A stretch of DNA of 64,000 nt, from positions 124,001 through 188,000 of the forward strand of contig DATAJS010000009.1 in NCBI GenBank assembly GCA_036262035.1, written 5' to 3'. Position numbers and translations under genes: made by a program. Below, one piece after another: positions 25,200 through 33,014 of this stretch. The notes below the pieces were generated by a model. The model made no database searches and was not told the DNA's origin. It worked only from the letters and a program-made list of their open reading frames with translations. Every line of letters begins with the position of its first letter. Within the stretch, counting starts at the first letter, position 1. This DNA is from Burkholderiales bacterium. GTDB lineage: Bacteria > Pseudomonadota > Gammaproteobacteria > Burkholderiales > SG8-41.

Positions 25200-25258
25200 A
25201 GCAGTCTCCTCGCGTGCGGACGGTCGATTATGAATGGCGCCCGGCGAACCGGCGAGGT

Positions 25259-25588
25259 CTACGCAGGCTTCTCCGGCCCGTAGAAAACGACCCAGACCGA
25301 GAAATCATCGGAGAACTGGTCGTACCCGTGCGCGGTGTGCGCGGCTGCGAACAGCAAATGCCCCGGCCCGATGCGGGTTTCTCCGCCTTCCCAGCGATAA
25401 CGTGCCGTTCCGGAAGCGACGATATAGAACTCGTCGCGCGCGTGCGGCACCTGCGGTCCGGAGGTCGGCCGTGCAGCGAAGCGGATCTCGACGTGAGCAT
25501 CACGGAATACCTCCGCGGAGCGCAGCCCTTCAGGCGGCTGCAACGCGCGAGCGGCGGCCGGCGACAGCGGCGCGGGTGTGTGGTCCAT
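25259..25588 (-). CDS. Small cupin-domain protein
   Basis: 109 aa, cytoplasmic. Short barrel with V-P-H-A-R-D-E-F-Y-I-V (motif 1; only one His) and G-H-L-L-F-A-A-A-H-T-A-H-G-Y (motif 2). Probably a metal-binding sensor or isomerase-like protein. GAGGTAACG precedes the start. It lies between the CMD tandem gene and a family B repeat. Confidence 0.8.
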   Translation of the reverse strand: MDHTPAPLSPAAARALQPPEGLRSAEVFRDAHVEIRFAARPTSGPQVPHARDEFYIVASGTARYRWEGGETRIGPGHLLFAAAHTAHGYDQFSDDFSVWVVFYGPEKPA

Positions 25589-25601
25589 CGTTACCTCCCA
25601 T

Positions 25602-25655
25602 AATCCGGGTCAGAGTCAGATTAATTCCGCGAAATGTGACTCTGACCCGGATTTT
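25602..25655. repeat. Palindromic REP-like element, family B
   Basis: TAATCCGGGTCAGAGTCAGATT on the left is answered by GAAATGTGACTCTGACCCGGATTTT on the right, a well-preserved inverted pair. It is located between two minus-strand genes, ending 2 bp before the stop codon of the FAH-family gene. Confidence 0.8.
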
Positions 25656-25656
25656 G

Positions 25657-26445
25657 TCACTGCTCCGCGACGACGGGGTTGCGCAGCACGCCGATGTCGC
25701 TGATCTCGATCTCGCACACGTCGCCGGGTTTCATGTTGCGCGGCGCGCCGTCGGTGCCCATCCAGATGACGTCGCCGGGGTAGAGCGTGCAGTACTTGCT
25801 GATCTCGGCGACGCAGGTCTCGACGTCGTGGATCATCGCGCCGGTCGCGAAGCGGTCGACTTCCTCGCCGTTCATGCGCACGACCGTGGTCATCTTGCGG
25901 TAGTCCGCGCCGCTGACGATCCACGGCCCCATGGGATTGAAGGTGTCGGAGTTCCTGGCGCGCCAGCCGGTGCGGTCGCCGCGCTGCCAGGTGCGCTCGC
26001 TGACGTCGTTGCCGATGGTGTAGCCGAACACATGGTCGAGCGCGCGCTCCGGCTCGATGTGCCGGCCCTGCCTGCCGATGACCGCGACGAGCTCGCCTTC
26101 GTACTGGAAGAGCTCGCCGGCGTCCTTCGGCTTCACGATCGGATCGCCGTGCGCATTGAGCGCGTTGTTCGCCCGATAATTGACGTCGGGCCGCTGCGGG
26201 AACCTGGGTTCGATGCCGCGTCGCCTGGCGGATGCGATGATGTGCTCGCGGTAGTTGAGCCCCACGCAGTAGAACGTCGGCGGGATCACCGGCACGAGGA
26301 GCTTCACCGCGCCGAGCTCGTAAGTCCTCGACGTCTCGGCGTGCGGCTCCCACGGCGCGCCGTCGAGCGCGATGACGATCTCGCCGTCGATACGGCCGTG
26401 GGCAATCGTGTCGTCCGCCCGGAAGCGGCACCAACGGATATTCAT
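25657..26445 (-). CDS. Fumarylacetoacetate hydrolase family protein
   Basis: 262 aa. The FAH fold is shown by Y-C-V-G-L-N-Y-R-E-H (active-site His), K-P-K-D-A-G-E-L-F-Q-Y-E-G-E-L-V-A-V-I-G (metal glutamates), G-Y-T-I-G-N-D-V-S and C-T-L-Y-P-G-D-V-I-W-M-G-T. Members cleave C-C bonds or decarboxylate 2-hydroxy-dienoate or oxo acids in aromatic degradation. Divergent from the MDR dehydrogenase by 31 bp. Confidence 0.92.
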   Translation of the reverse strand: MNIRWCRFRADDTIAHGRIDGEIVIALDGAPWEPHAETSRTYELGAVKLLVPVIPPTFYCVGLNYREHIIASARRRGIEPRFPQRPDVNYRANNALNAHGDPIVKPKDAGELFQYEGELVAVIGRQGRHIEPERALDHVFGYTIGNDVSERTWQRGDRTGWRARNSDTFNPMGPWIVSGADYRKMTTVVRMNGEEVDRFATGAMIHDVETCVAEISKYCTLYPGDVIWMGTDGAPRNMKPGDVCEIEISDIGVLRNPVVAEQ

Positions 26446-26476
26446 AGTCGATCCTCTTTCATCGATCGGAGAAATA

Positions 26477-27394
26477 GTGAAAGCAGTCTTTTATATGCGC
26501 AACGGCGGGCCGGAGGTCCTGGAGTACGGCGACGTGCCGAATCCGGCCGTGCGCGCCGGGCAGGTGATCGTCGATGTCTGCGCCGCCAGCGTGAACGCGG
26601 CGGACTGGAAGGCGCGTTCGGGCCATCACGGCACCACCCCCAGGTTTCCCGCTTTCCTCGGGCGCGATTTCTCGGGCGTGGTGAGCGGGCTCGGACAAGG
26701 GGTTGCGGATCTGAAGGTCGGCGACCAAGTCTTCGGCGTCGTGGAGCAGGTCAACAACGAGTGCTACGCCGAGAAGGTGGCGATCAAGGCTTCGATCGTC
26801 GCGCACAAGCCGGCGAGCCTGTCGCACGTCGAGGCCGCGGCCATCGCGCTCACCGGGCTGACGGCGACTGCGGCGATCGAGCAGACGCTGAAGCTCCAGC
26901 CCGGCGAAAAGATCCTCATACAAGGCGGCGCGGGCGGCGTCGCGGGTTTCGCGGTCCAGCTCGCGAAGCACATCGGCGCGCACGTGATCGCGACCGCGAG
27001 CGCGGCGAACCACGATTACGTGCGCAGCCTCGGCGCCGACGAGGTCATCGACTACAACGCGGTCGATTTCACCCGGGTGGTGTCGGACTGCGACGCGGTC
27101 TTCGATACCGTCGGCGGCGACGTCGCGATGCGCTCGTTCGCGGTCGTGAAGCCCGGCGGCCGCGCGGCGTTCATCAACGGTTCGGCGCCGGCTTCGCCCC
27201 GCGCCGACGTCGTCTCGCTCAAACCCAAAGTGGGGCGTGACCGCGCGCACCTCGAGCGCATCGTCGAGCTCGTGACGAGGGGCGCCGTGCGCGTACCGGA
27301 GATCAAAGTGTTCGCCCTGCGTGACGCGGCCGACGCGCACCGTATCAGCGAAAGCCGTCACTTCCGCGGCAAGCTCGTGCTGAAGGTGCGCTGA
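26477..27394 (+). CDS. NAD(P)-dependent alcohol dehydrogenase, quinone-oxidoreductase type
   Basis: 305 aa starting at GTG 26477, five bases after GGAG. Zinc-independent MDR fold: V-N-A-A-D-W-K, F-L-G-R-D-F-S-G-V-V, I-A-L-T-G-L-T-A-T-A, then Rossmann Q-G-G-A-G-G-V-A-G-F. No structural-zinc cysteines are present. Function: NADPH-linked reduction of quinones or enones. A longer ORF start at 26372 would overlap the divergent FAH gene and is rejected. Confidence 0.92.
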   Translation: MKAVFYMRNGGPEVLEYGDVPNPAVRAGQVIVDVCAASVNAADWKARSGHHGTTPRFPAFLGRDFSGVVSGLGQGVADLKVGDQVFGVVEQVNNECYAEKVAIKASIVAHKPASLSHVEAAAIALTGLTATAAIEQTLKLQPGEKILIQGGAGGVAGFAVQLAKHIGAHVIATASAANHDYVRSLGADEVIDYNAVDFTRVVSDCDAVFDTVGGDVAMRSFAVVKPGGRAAFINGSAPASPRADVVSLKPKVGRDRAHLERIVELVTRGAVRVPEIKVFALRDAADAHRISESRHFRGKLVLKVR

Positions 27395-27407
27395 CATCAC
27401 CTCATCA

Positions 27408-28385
27408 TCAGTGCGTCACCGCCTTGGTGAGCTTGGCGTCGCGCGCGACCTTCGCCCACTTTTGAAGCTCGTCATTGATGTGGCTCGTCATCTGCCCGGG
27501 CGAGCTGCCGATCGGCTCGAGATCGAAGCTCGCGAGCTGCTGCTTCACGTCGGCCGACGACACCGCCTTCACGATCTCCTGGTTGAGGCGCATCACGACA
27601 GGGCGAGGCGTCTTCGCCGGTGCGACGATGCCGTACCAGCCCGTCGCTTCGTAACCCGGGATCGTTTCCGCGATCGCCGGCACGTCGGGCAGGCTGGGCC
27701 AGCGCTTGGCGCTCGTCACCGCGACCATGCGCAGGCGGTTCGCCTTGACGTGCGGCTTCGCGACGGCGATCGGGCTGAACATGAGCTGCACCTGGCCGCT
27801 CACGACGTCGGTCGCGGCGGGCGCGCCGCCTTTATAAGGCACGTGATTCATGTCGACGTGCGCCATCGACTTGAAGAGCTCGCTCGCGAGATGCAGCGTG
27901 CCGCCCGTGCCGGAGCTCGCGAAGTTCAGCGCGCCCGGCTTGGACTTCGCGAGCGCGATGAGGTCCTTGACCGTTTTGACCGGCACCTGCGGGTTTACGA
28001 CGACGACGAACGCGCCCGAGGCGAGGATAGAGACGTGGCTGAAGTCTTTCGCCACGTCGTAGGGCACGTTCTGATAGACGCTCGGATGGATCGTCGCGCT
28101 CGCGCTGAGCATGCAGATCGTGTAGCCGTCCGGCGTTGCGCGCGCGGCGAGTTGCGTGCCGATCATGCTGTCGGCGCCGGGGCGGTTGTCGACCGGCATC
28201 GGGACGCCGAAACCTTCGCTGAGCTTCTGCCCGACGATGCGCGCCAGGATGTCGTTGGGTCCGCCGGGGGCGAAGCCCACGATGAAACGGATCGGCTTGT
28301 TCGGGTAATTCTGCGCGAGCGCCGGCTGGGCGATCGCGGCGATCGCGGCACAACAAAACAGCTTGGAACACTGATTCTGAAACAT
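27408..28385 (-). CDS. Bug/TctC-family periplasmic binding protein
   Basis: 325 aa from ATG 28383-28385; the open frame continues upstream only as shadow of the LysR gene. Signal peptide ends P-A-L-A-Q. G-F-A-P-G-G-P-N-D-I-L-A-R, V-D-N-R-P-G-A-D-S-M and V-P-Y-K-G-G-A-P-A are canonical. It lies 17 bp after the LysR regulator on the same strand, the typical regulator-receptor pairing in betaproteobacterial carboxylate clusters. Confidence 0.94.
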   Translation of the reverse strand: MFQNQCSKLFCCAAIAAIAQPALAQNYPNKPIRFIVGFAPGGPNDILARIVGQKLSEGFGVPMPVDNRPGADSMIGTQLAARATPDGYTICMLSASATIHPSVYQNVPYDVAKDFSHVSILASGAFVVVVNPQVPVKTVKDLIALAKSKPGALNFASSGTGGTLHLASELFKSMAHVDMNHVPYKGGAPAATDVVSGQVQLMFSPIAVAKPHVKANRLRMVAVTSAKRWPSLPDVPAIAETIPGYEATGWYGIVAPAKTPRPVVMRLNQEIVKAVSSADVKQQLASFDLEPIGSSPGQMTSHINDELQKWAKVARDAKLTKAVTH

Positions 28386-28402
28386 CGGGTCTTGCTCCTC
28401 GG

Positions 28403-29347
28403 TTATCGCGCGGCGTCGACCGCCGCGCTTTTTCTCATCGATTGCTGCACGTTCGAGCGCGTCCAGCGCGGCTCGCAAAGCTCCATGAAGTCGTAGGTGT
28501 AGCGGCGGATGTAGCGGTCGCGCGAGAGCAGGAGCTTGGTCGTCGACGGCTCGAACAGATGTCCGGCTTTCATCGCGCGCAGCTTCGCGTCGCGCTGCGG
28601 ATCGAACGACACCTCCGACAGCACCGCGATGCCGAGACCCTGCTCGACGCACGACTTGATCACGTCCGCGCCGATCGCGATCACGACCGTCTGCGGCGCG
28701 AGCCCTTCTTTCCTGAACGCTTCGATGATCTGACGGCCCGCGGTGAAGGAAGGCTCGTAGGTCACCAGCGGGTACCGTGCGAGATCTTTCAGCGCGAGGC
28801 GCTTCTTTTTCAGCAGCGCGTGGTTCTTCGGGACGATGACCACCTTGTCGAAGCGGCGGCAGGGGAGCGCGAGCAGGGCGCGCACGCTCGTGGGGTCTTC
28901 GCTGGTGACGCCGATGTCGGCCTGTCCCGCTTCGACCATGTCCATGATCCGGCCCGGATCGGCATGCCGCATGGTGATCGTGACGTTGGGATGGAGCGTC
29001 GCGAAGCGCTTCATGATCTGCGGCAGGACGTAGCCCGCCTGCGTATAGGTGGCGGCGATGACCAGCGCGGCCGACTGCTCCTGCCGCACGTCGTCGCTGA
29101 TCGCCTTGATGTTGGCGATCTCCTTGACGATGTTCTCCGCCATCGCGACGACCTTCGCGCCTTCGGTGGTCACACCGGAGAGCCGGCTGCGGCGGCGCCT
29201 GAAGATCGGGAAGCCGAGCTCGTCCTCGAGCAGCCGGATCTGCTTGCTGATGCCGGGTTGATTCGTCTTCAGCGCCTTCGCCGCGCGCGAGATGTTGAAG
29301 TCGCACTTCGTGATCTCGCAGAGGTAGCGAATCTGCCGGAGGTTCAT
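28403..29347 (-). CDS. CysB-like LysR-family transcriptional regulator
   Basis: 314 aa from M-N-L-R-Q-I-R-Y (ATG 29345-29347); a start 15 bases earlier is possible. The winged HTH has A-A-K-A-L-K-T-N-Q-P-G-I-S-K-Q-I-R-L-L-E-D-E-L-G, close to CysB/Cbl, whose first residues M-N-x-x-Q-L-R-Y it also shares. The C-terminal part is a periplasmic-binding-like effector domain. It probably controls the Bug receptor downstream and the divergent lactonase and hydroxy-acid oxidase genes. The inducer is unknown. Confidence 0.93.
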   Translation of the reverse strand: MNLRQIRYLCEITKCDFNISRAAKALKTNQPGISKQIRLLEDELGFPIFRRRRSRLSGVTTEGAKVVAMAENIVKEIANIKAISDDVRQEQSAALVIAATYTQAGYVLPQIMKRFATLHPNVTITMRHADPGRIMDMVEAGQADIGVTSEDPTSVRALLALPCRRFDKVVIVPKNHALLKKKRLALKDLARYPLVTYEPSFTAGRQIIEAFRKEGLAPQTVVIAIGADVIKSCVEQGLGIAVLSEVSFDPQRDAKLRAMKAGHLFEPSTTKLLLSRDRYIRRYTYDFMELCEPRWTRSNVQQSMRKSAAVDAAR

Positions 29348-29355
29348 GGGGAACC

Positions 29356-29382
29356 ATTCCATATCTATCTAGATGATTCCAT
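29356..29382. promoter_or_regulatory. Possible LysR operator: two ATTCCAT copies 20 bp apart
   Basis: ATTCCAT occurs at 29356-29362 and again at 29376-29382, exactly two helical turns apart, with the palindrome ATCTAGAT between them. It sits at the start of the LysR gene, in the divergent control region. The spacing suits a LysR-type dimer of dimers, but this is inference from pattern only. Confidence 0.35.
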
Positions 29383-29391
29383 TTTATAGCT

Positions 29392-29419
29392 TTGTGGAAG
29401 GTTAGGGCGGCGCTATACT
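29392..29419 (+). promoter_or_regulatory. Sigma-70-like promoter of the lactonase operon
   Basis: TTGTGG (29392-29397), 16 bp, TATACT (29414-29419), 31 bp upstream of ATG 29451. Close match to consensus at both boxes in an otherwise GC-rich region. Confidence 0.5.
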
Positions 29420-29450
29420 CGCCGCGTTTCCGACGAAGATCAAGCGATTG

Positions 29451-30614
29451 ATGAGCGAGACGAAAGCGAAGGGTTTGTACGCCGGCGTCGGCGAAGAGCT
29501 CACGCATTACGAGCTGGATGTAGCAGGCGCGGCGCTCCTGAAAAAGAGCAGCGTGACGCTGCCCGCGAACGTGCAGTACGTGTGGCCGCATCCTTCGCGG
29601 CGCTATCTCTATGTGACAACCAGCGATCGCGTGCGCGGGCAGGAAGGCGAGAAGCACGACCTCGTCACTTTTCGCATCGCCGACGACGGCTCGCTCGAAC
29701 AGGTCGGGACGCCGATGCGCCTGCCGCATCGCCCGATACACGTCACCGTCGACGCTGCCGGCAAGCGACTCGCTGTGTCGTTCAACGGCGCGGGCGTGAA
29801 GCGCGGACCCGGCACCGCGCTCCTGTATCGCATACGCGACGACGGCGCGTCGGTAGAGCCGGCGCCGTCTCATCCTGCTGTGGACGCGGGAATGTATCCG
29901 CACCAGGCGCGCTTCACGCCGGACGACAGCAAGCTTCTGGTCTGCGCGCGCGGCAACAACGCGAGCGCCGGGCACGGCGAAGATCCCGGCGCTCTAAAGA
30001 TCTTCGATACGCGCAACGACGCGCTCACGCTCGCCTCCGAAGTGCCGTATCCCGCCGGCCTCGGGCCGCGCCATCTGGACATCCATCCCGACAAGCGCTG
30101 GGTCTACGTCTCGATGGAGCGCGGCAACAAGCTTTGCATGCACCGCATGGACGCGGAGGGCAACATCCAGCCTGCGATCGTCCATACCAAGAGCACCCTC
30201 GCAGATGAAGCGAGCGGCCAGCGCAAGCGACAGCTCGCGGGCACGCTGCACGTGCATCCGGCCGGCACTCACGTCTACGTCGCGAACCGCGCCGACGGCA
30301 CGATCGACGACGTTTTCGAAGGCGGCGAGAACAACATCGCCGTCTATCGCATCGACGCACAGACCGGCGAGCCCACGCTCGTCCAGCACGAGGATACGCG
30401 CGGCATGCACCCGCGCACCTTCGCGCTCGACCCGAGCGGTCGGGTGATGGTCGTCGCACACGTGCTGTCGCGCCGCAGACGCGACGGCGACTCGATTACC
30501 AACGTACCGGTGACGTTGTCGGTCTTCCGCGTGAACGACGGCAAACCGGAATACGTCCGCAAGTACGACATCGAGACCGGAAAGAAGACGCTCTTCTGGA
30601 TGGGAATCATTTAA
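29451..30614 (+). CDS. Lactonase-family beta-propeller protein
   Basis: 387 aa, seven-bladed propeller of the Lactonase (6-phosphogluconolactonase Pgl-like, PF10282) family. Repeated blade ends such as R-R-Y-L-Y-V-T-T, H-Q-A-R-F-T-P-D-D-S-K-L-L-V, G-P-R-H-L-D-I-H-P-D-K-R-W-V-Y-V and G-M-H-P-R-T-F-A-L-D are visible. No signal peptide. It probably opens a cyclic ester of a sugar or hydroxy acid. ATG 29451 is preferred to the TTG three bases before it. Paired, 17 bp apart, with a hydroxy-acid oxidase. Confidence 0.9.
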   Translation: MSETKAKGLYAGVGEELTHYELDVAGAALLKKSSVTLPANVQYVWPHPSRRYLYVTTSDRVRGQEGEKHDLVTFRIADDGSLEQVGTPMRLPHRPIHVTVDAAGKRLAVSFNGAGVKRGPGTALLYRIRDDGASVEPAPSHPAVDAGMYPHQARFTPDDSKLLVCARGNNASAGHGEDPGALKIFDTRNDALTLASEVPYPAGLGPRHLDIHPDKRWVYVSMERGNKLCMHRMDAEGNIQPAIVHTKSTLADEASGQRKRQLAGTLHVHPAGTHVYVANRADGTIDDVFEGGENNIAVYRIDAQTGEPTLVQHEDTRGMHPRTFALDPSGRVMVVAHVLSRRRRDGDSITNVPVTLSVFRVNDGKPEYVRKYDIETGKKTLFWMGII

Positions 30615-30631
30615 GTGCCGGGGAGGAGACC

Positions 30632-31822
30632 ATGTTCAAAGAAAAGCTCGAAGACGCGCTCAACTACCACGACATGCGGCGCATGGCTAAGCAGCGCCTG
30701 CCCAAGTGGATGTTCGAGTTCGTCGATCGCGGCACCGAGGACGAAGTCGCGATGCGCAACAACCGCGCGGCGTTCGAGCGCATCAAGCTCAGGACCCAGG
30801 TGCTGGTCGACGTCTCGAAGCGCGACCAGTCGATCGAGCTCTTCGGCAAGAAGCACGGCATGCCGCTGGGCATCGCGCCGACAGGACCGGCAGGCATGCT
30901 CTGGTTCAAAGGCGAGCTGGAGCTCGCGCGCGCCGCGAAGGCCGCGAACATCCCGTTCACGCTCGCGACCGGCTCGCAGACGAGCATGGAAGACGTCGCG
31001 AAGGAAGTCGGCGGCACGCTGTGGTTCCAGCTCTATATGTGGTCGGACGTGCGCATGTCGCACATCCTGGTCGAGCGTGCGAAGAACGCCGGGTTCGAGG
31101 CGCTCGTCGTCACGGTGGACGGTCCGGTCGGCACCAATCGCGAATACAACATCCGCAACGGCTATACCGTGCCCTTCCGCTACACCGCGAAGAACACCTG
31201 GCCGGTGCTGAAGAATCCGGGCTGGCTCTTCGGCGTGATCATGCGTTACTGGATGAACGGCGGGATGCCCACGCGCGCGAACTATCCGGAAGGCATGACC
31301 GAGAAGTTCACGCACGTGTCGAACGCGGAGCGCAAGACCAAGAACGATTCGCTCTCCTGGAAGGACCTCGGCATCCTGCGCGACATGTGGCCGGGCAAGC
31401 TCCTCGTGAAAGGCATCCTCACACCGAAGGACGCGGAGCTCGCGATCGCGCACGGCGCGGACGGCGTCATCGTGTCCAACCACGGCGGGCGCAACTTCGA
31501 CAGCTCGATGGCGCCGATCGAGGCGCTCGGTCCGATCGTGGATGCGGTAGGCAATCGCACGACCGTCATCGTCGACAGCGGTTTCCGCCGCGGCAGCGAC
31601 GTGGTGAAAGCGCTGGCCATCGGCGCCAAGCTCGTGATGATCGGGCGCGCGACGCTGTGGGGCACGACCGTCGGCGGGGAGGCCGGGGCGGCGAAGACCA
31701 TCAACTTCTACCGCGAGGAGATCAGCCGCACCCTCGCGTATCTCGGCTGCACCAGCATCTCGCAGCTCAACCGCGACTGCCTCGACTACGTGCCGACGCC
31801 CCACGTGCCGCTCACGATGTGA
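30632..31822 (+). CDS. FMN-dependent alpha-hydroxy-acid oxidase/dehydrogenase
   Basis: 396 aa FMN barrel. P-T-G-P-A-G-M-L-W (strand-1 FMN contact), A-T-G-S-Q-T-S-M-E, and the active-site V-S-N-H-G-G-R-N-F-D-S with catalytic His and substrate-binding Arg, then V-D-S-G-F-R-R-G-S-D for phosphate binding. Family: L-lactate, glycolate and mandelate dehydrogenases or oxidases. With the lactonase it could turn a lactone into a hydroxy acid and then a 2-oxo acid. GGGGAGGAGACC precedes the ATG. Confidence 0.94.
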   Translation: MFKEKLEDALNYHDMRRMAKQRLPKWMFEFVDRGTEDEVAMRNNRAAFERIKLRTQVLVDVSKRDQSIELFGKKHGMPLGIAPTGPAGMLWFKGELELARAAKAANIPFTLATGSQTSMEDVAKEVGGTLWFQLYMWSDVRMSHILVERAKNAGFEALVVTVDGPVGTNREYNIRNGYTVPFRYTAKNTWPVLKNPGWLFGVIMRYWMNGGMPTRANYPEGMTEKFTHVSNAERKTKNDSLSWKDLGILRDMWPGKLLVKGILTPKDAELAIAHGADGVIVSNHGGRNFDSSMAPIEALGPIVDAVGNRTTVIVDSGFRRGSDVVKALAIGAKLVMIGRATLWGTTVGGEAGAAKTINFYREEISRTLAYLGCTSISQLNRDCLDYVPTPHVPLTM

Positions 31823-31865
31823 CGGCGGCAAGACGAATGAACGTCAAGGAACCTGCGGACAAGTC

Positions 31866-31955
31866 ATGGGGCCGTCGGAGCTCGAAGCCTTTCTCGAGAC
31901 CGATCTCGCGACGTGGGGCCGGCTCGTGAAGGAGCTGGGTATCAAGTCGCGATAA
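31866..31955 (+). pseudogene. C-terminal relic of a Bug/TctC receptor gene
   Basis: The reading frame ending at TAA 31953-31955 gives L-E-A-F-L-E-T-D-L-A-T-W-G-R-L-V-K-E-L-G-I-K-S-R. This is the last helix of Bug proteins (compare intact endings such as L-K-R-E-I-A-K-W-Q-K-V-V-R-A-G-K-I in the 12788 gene). The rest of the gene is missing and the hydroxy-acid oxidase lies directly before it. Probably the scar of a deleted receptor that once followed the oxidase. Confidence 0.75.
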
Positions 31956-31985
31956 CGAACGGTCTGACGGAGGATGGTGGGCAAC

Positions 31986-32939
31986 ATGAGGAGATACGGA
32001 TGGGCAGCAGCGCTGTTGGCCGCGCTGATCCCCGTTTATGCAGGCGCGCAGGCCTTCCCGGTGAAGCCGATGCGCATCGTGATCGGCTTTCCGCCGGGCG
32101 GGGGCACCGATTCGGTCGCGCGCCTCGTGGCGCCGCGGATGTCCGAGCTGCTCGGCCAGCCGATCGTCATCGACAACCGTCCCGGCGCCGATACCAACAT
32201 CGCGACCGAATACGTGGCGCGCGCCAGCGCCGACGGCTACACGCTGATCATGAACACCGGGATCTTCGCGATCAACATGAGCACTCACGACAAGCCGGGC
32301 TATCACGCGGTCCGCGATTTCGCGCCGGTCTCGCTGATCGCGACCAGCCCGCACATCCTCGTGGTCGGTCCATCGCTCCAGGTGAAGACGCTGAAGGAGC
32401 TGCTCGATACCGCGCGCGCGCGGCCGGGCCAGCTCAACTATTCGCACGCCGGCGGTCCGCAGTACATGGGTTTCGAGCTCTTCAAGCTGCGCACCAAAAC
32501 CGACATCGTCGCGGTGCCCTACAAAGGCGGCGGCCCGGCGATGACCGCGCTGATCGGCGGCGAGGTGCACCTCACGTTCGCGAACATCCCTACGTCCACG
32601 CCGCACATCAAGGCGGGGCGCGTGCGCGTGCTGGCGCTCGCGGGCAGCGCGCGCAGCGTGCTCATGCCCGACGTGCCGACGATGAAAGAGCAGGGCGTCG
32701 ATATGCAGAGCCAGGTGTGGTACGGCATGCTCGCGCCCGCCGGCGTTCCGAAGCGCGTACACGCGCGCATCGCCGAGACCGCGATCAAGGCCGCGACCGC
32801 CGAGGATGTGAAGCCCAAGCTCATCACCATGGGCGCCGAGCCGGTGGCGAGCACGCCCGAAGCGTTCGCCGCGCAGATCCGCGCGGAAGTGAAGCAGTGG
32901 GCGGAGGTCGTCCGGCTCATCGGCCTGAAGCCGAACTAG
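31986..32939 (+). CDS. Bug/TctC-family periplasmic binding protein
   Basis: 317 aa from ATG 31986; ATG 31974 (321 aa) is an alternative but touches its GGAGG. Signal peptide ends A-G-A-Q. I-G-F-P-P-G-G-G-T-D-S-V-A-R, I-D-N-R-P-G-A-D-T-N and V-P-Y-K-G-G-G-P-A are canonical. It follows the relic of another receptor and is closed by a strong terminator. Confidence 0.93.
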   Translation: MRRYGWAAALLAALIPVYAGAQAFPVKPMRIVIGFPPGGGTDSVARLVAPRMSELLGQPIVIDNRPGADTNIATEYVARASADGYTLIMNTGIFAINMSTHDKPGYHAVRDFAPVSLIATSPHILVVGPSLQVKTLKELLDTARARPGQLNYSHAGGPQYMGFELFKLRTKTDIVAVPYKGGGPAMTALIGGEVHLTFANIPTSTPHIKAGRVRVLALAGSARSVLMPDVPTMKEQGVDMQSQVWYGMLAPAGVPKRVHARIAETAIKAATAEDVKPKLITMGAEPVASTPEAFAAQIRAEVKQWAEVVRLIGLKPN

Positions 32940-32955
32940 CGTACCCTATACCGAA

Positions 32956-32999
32956 GGGGTCTGACCCCAGCCTCATCGGGGTCAGACCCCGGTTTTTTT
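32956..32999 (+). terminator. Intrinsic terminator after the Bug gene
   Basis: GGGGTCTGACCCC (32956-32968) and CGGGGTCAGACCCCGG (32977-32992) form a GC-rich hairpin with a loop of about 8 bases, followed at once by TTTTTTT (32993-32999). The arms resemble the GGGGTCAG repeat families, so a REP-like element may serve as terminator. It separates the receptor from the UGSC gene. Confidence 0.75.
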
Positions 33000-33014
33000 G
33001 CCAAGGAAACAAGA

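Noticed and set aside
27408-29975. 855-codon minus ORF joining Bug, LysR and lactonase regions
   Set aside because: Bug signal peptide begins at 28385; upstream residues are out-of-frame shadow of LysR and the lactonase gene.
32956-32999. Riboswitch before the UGSC gene
   Set aside because: Simple hairpin with T-run fits a terminator; no further structured RNA seen before ATG 33015.
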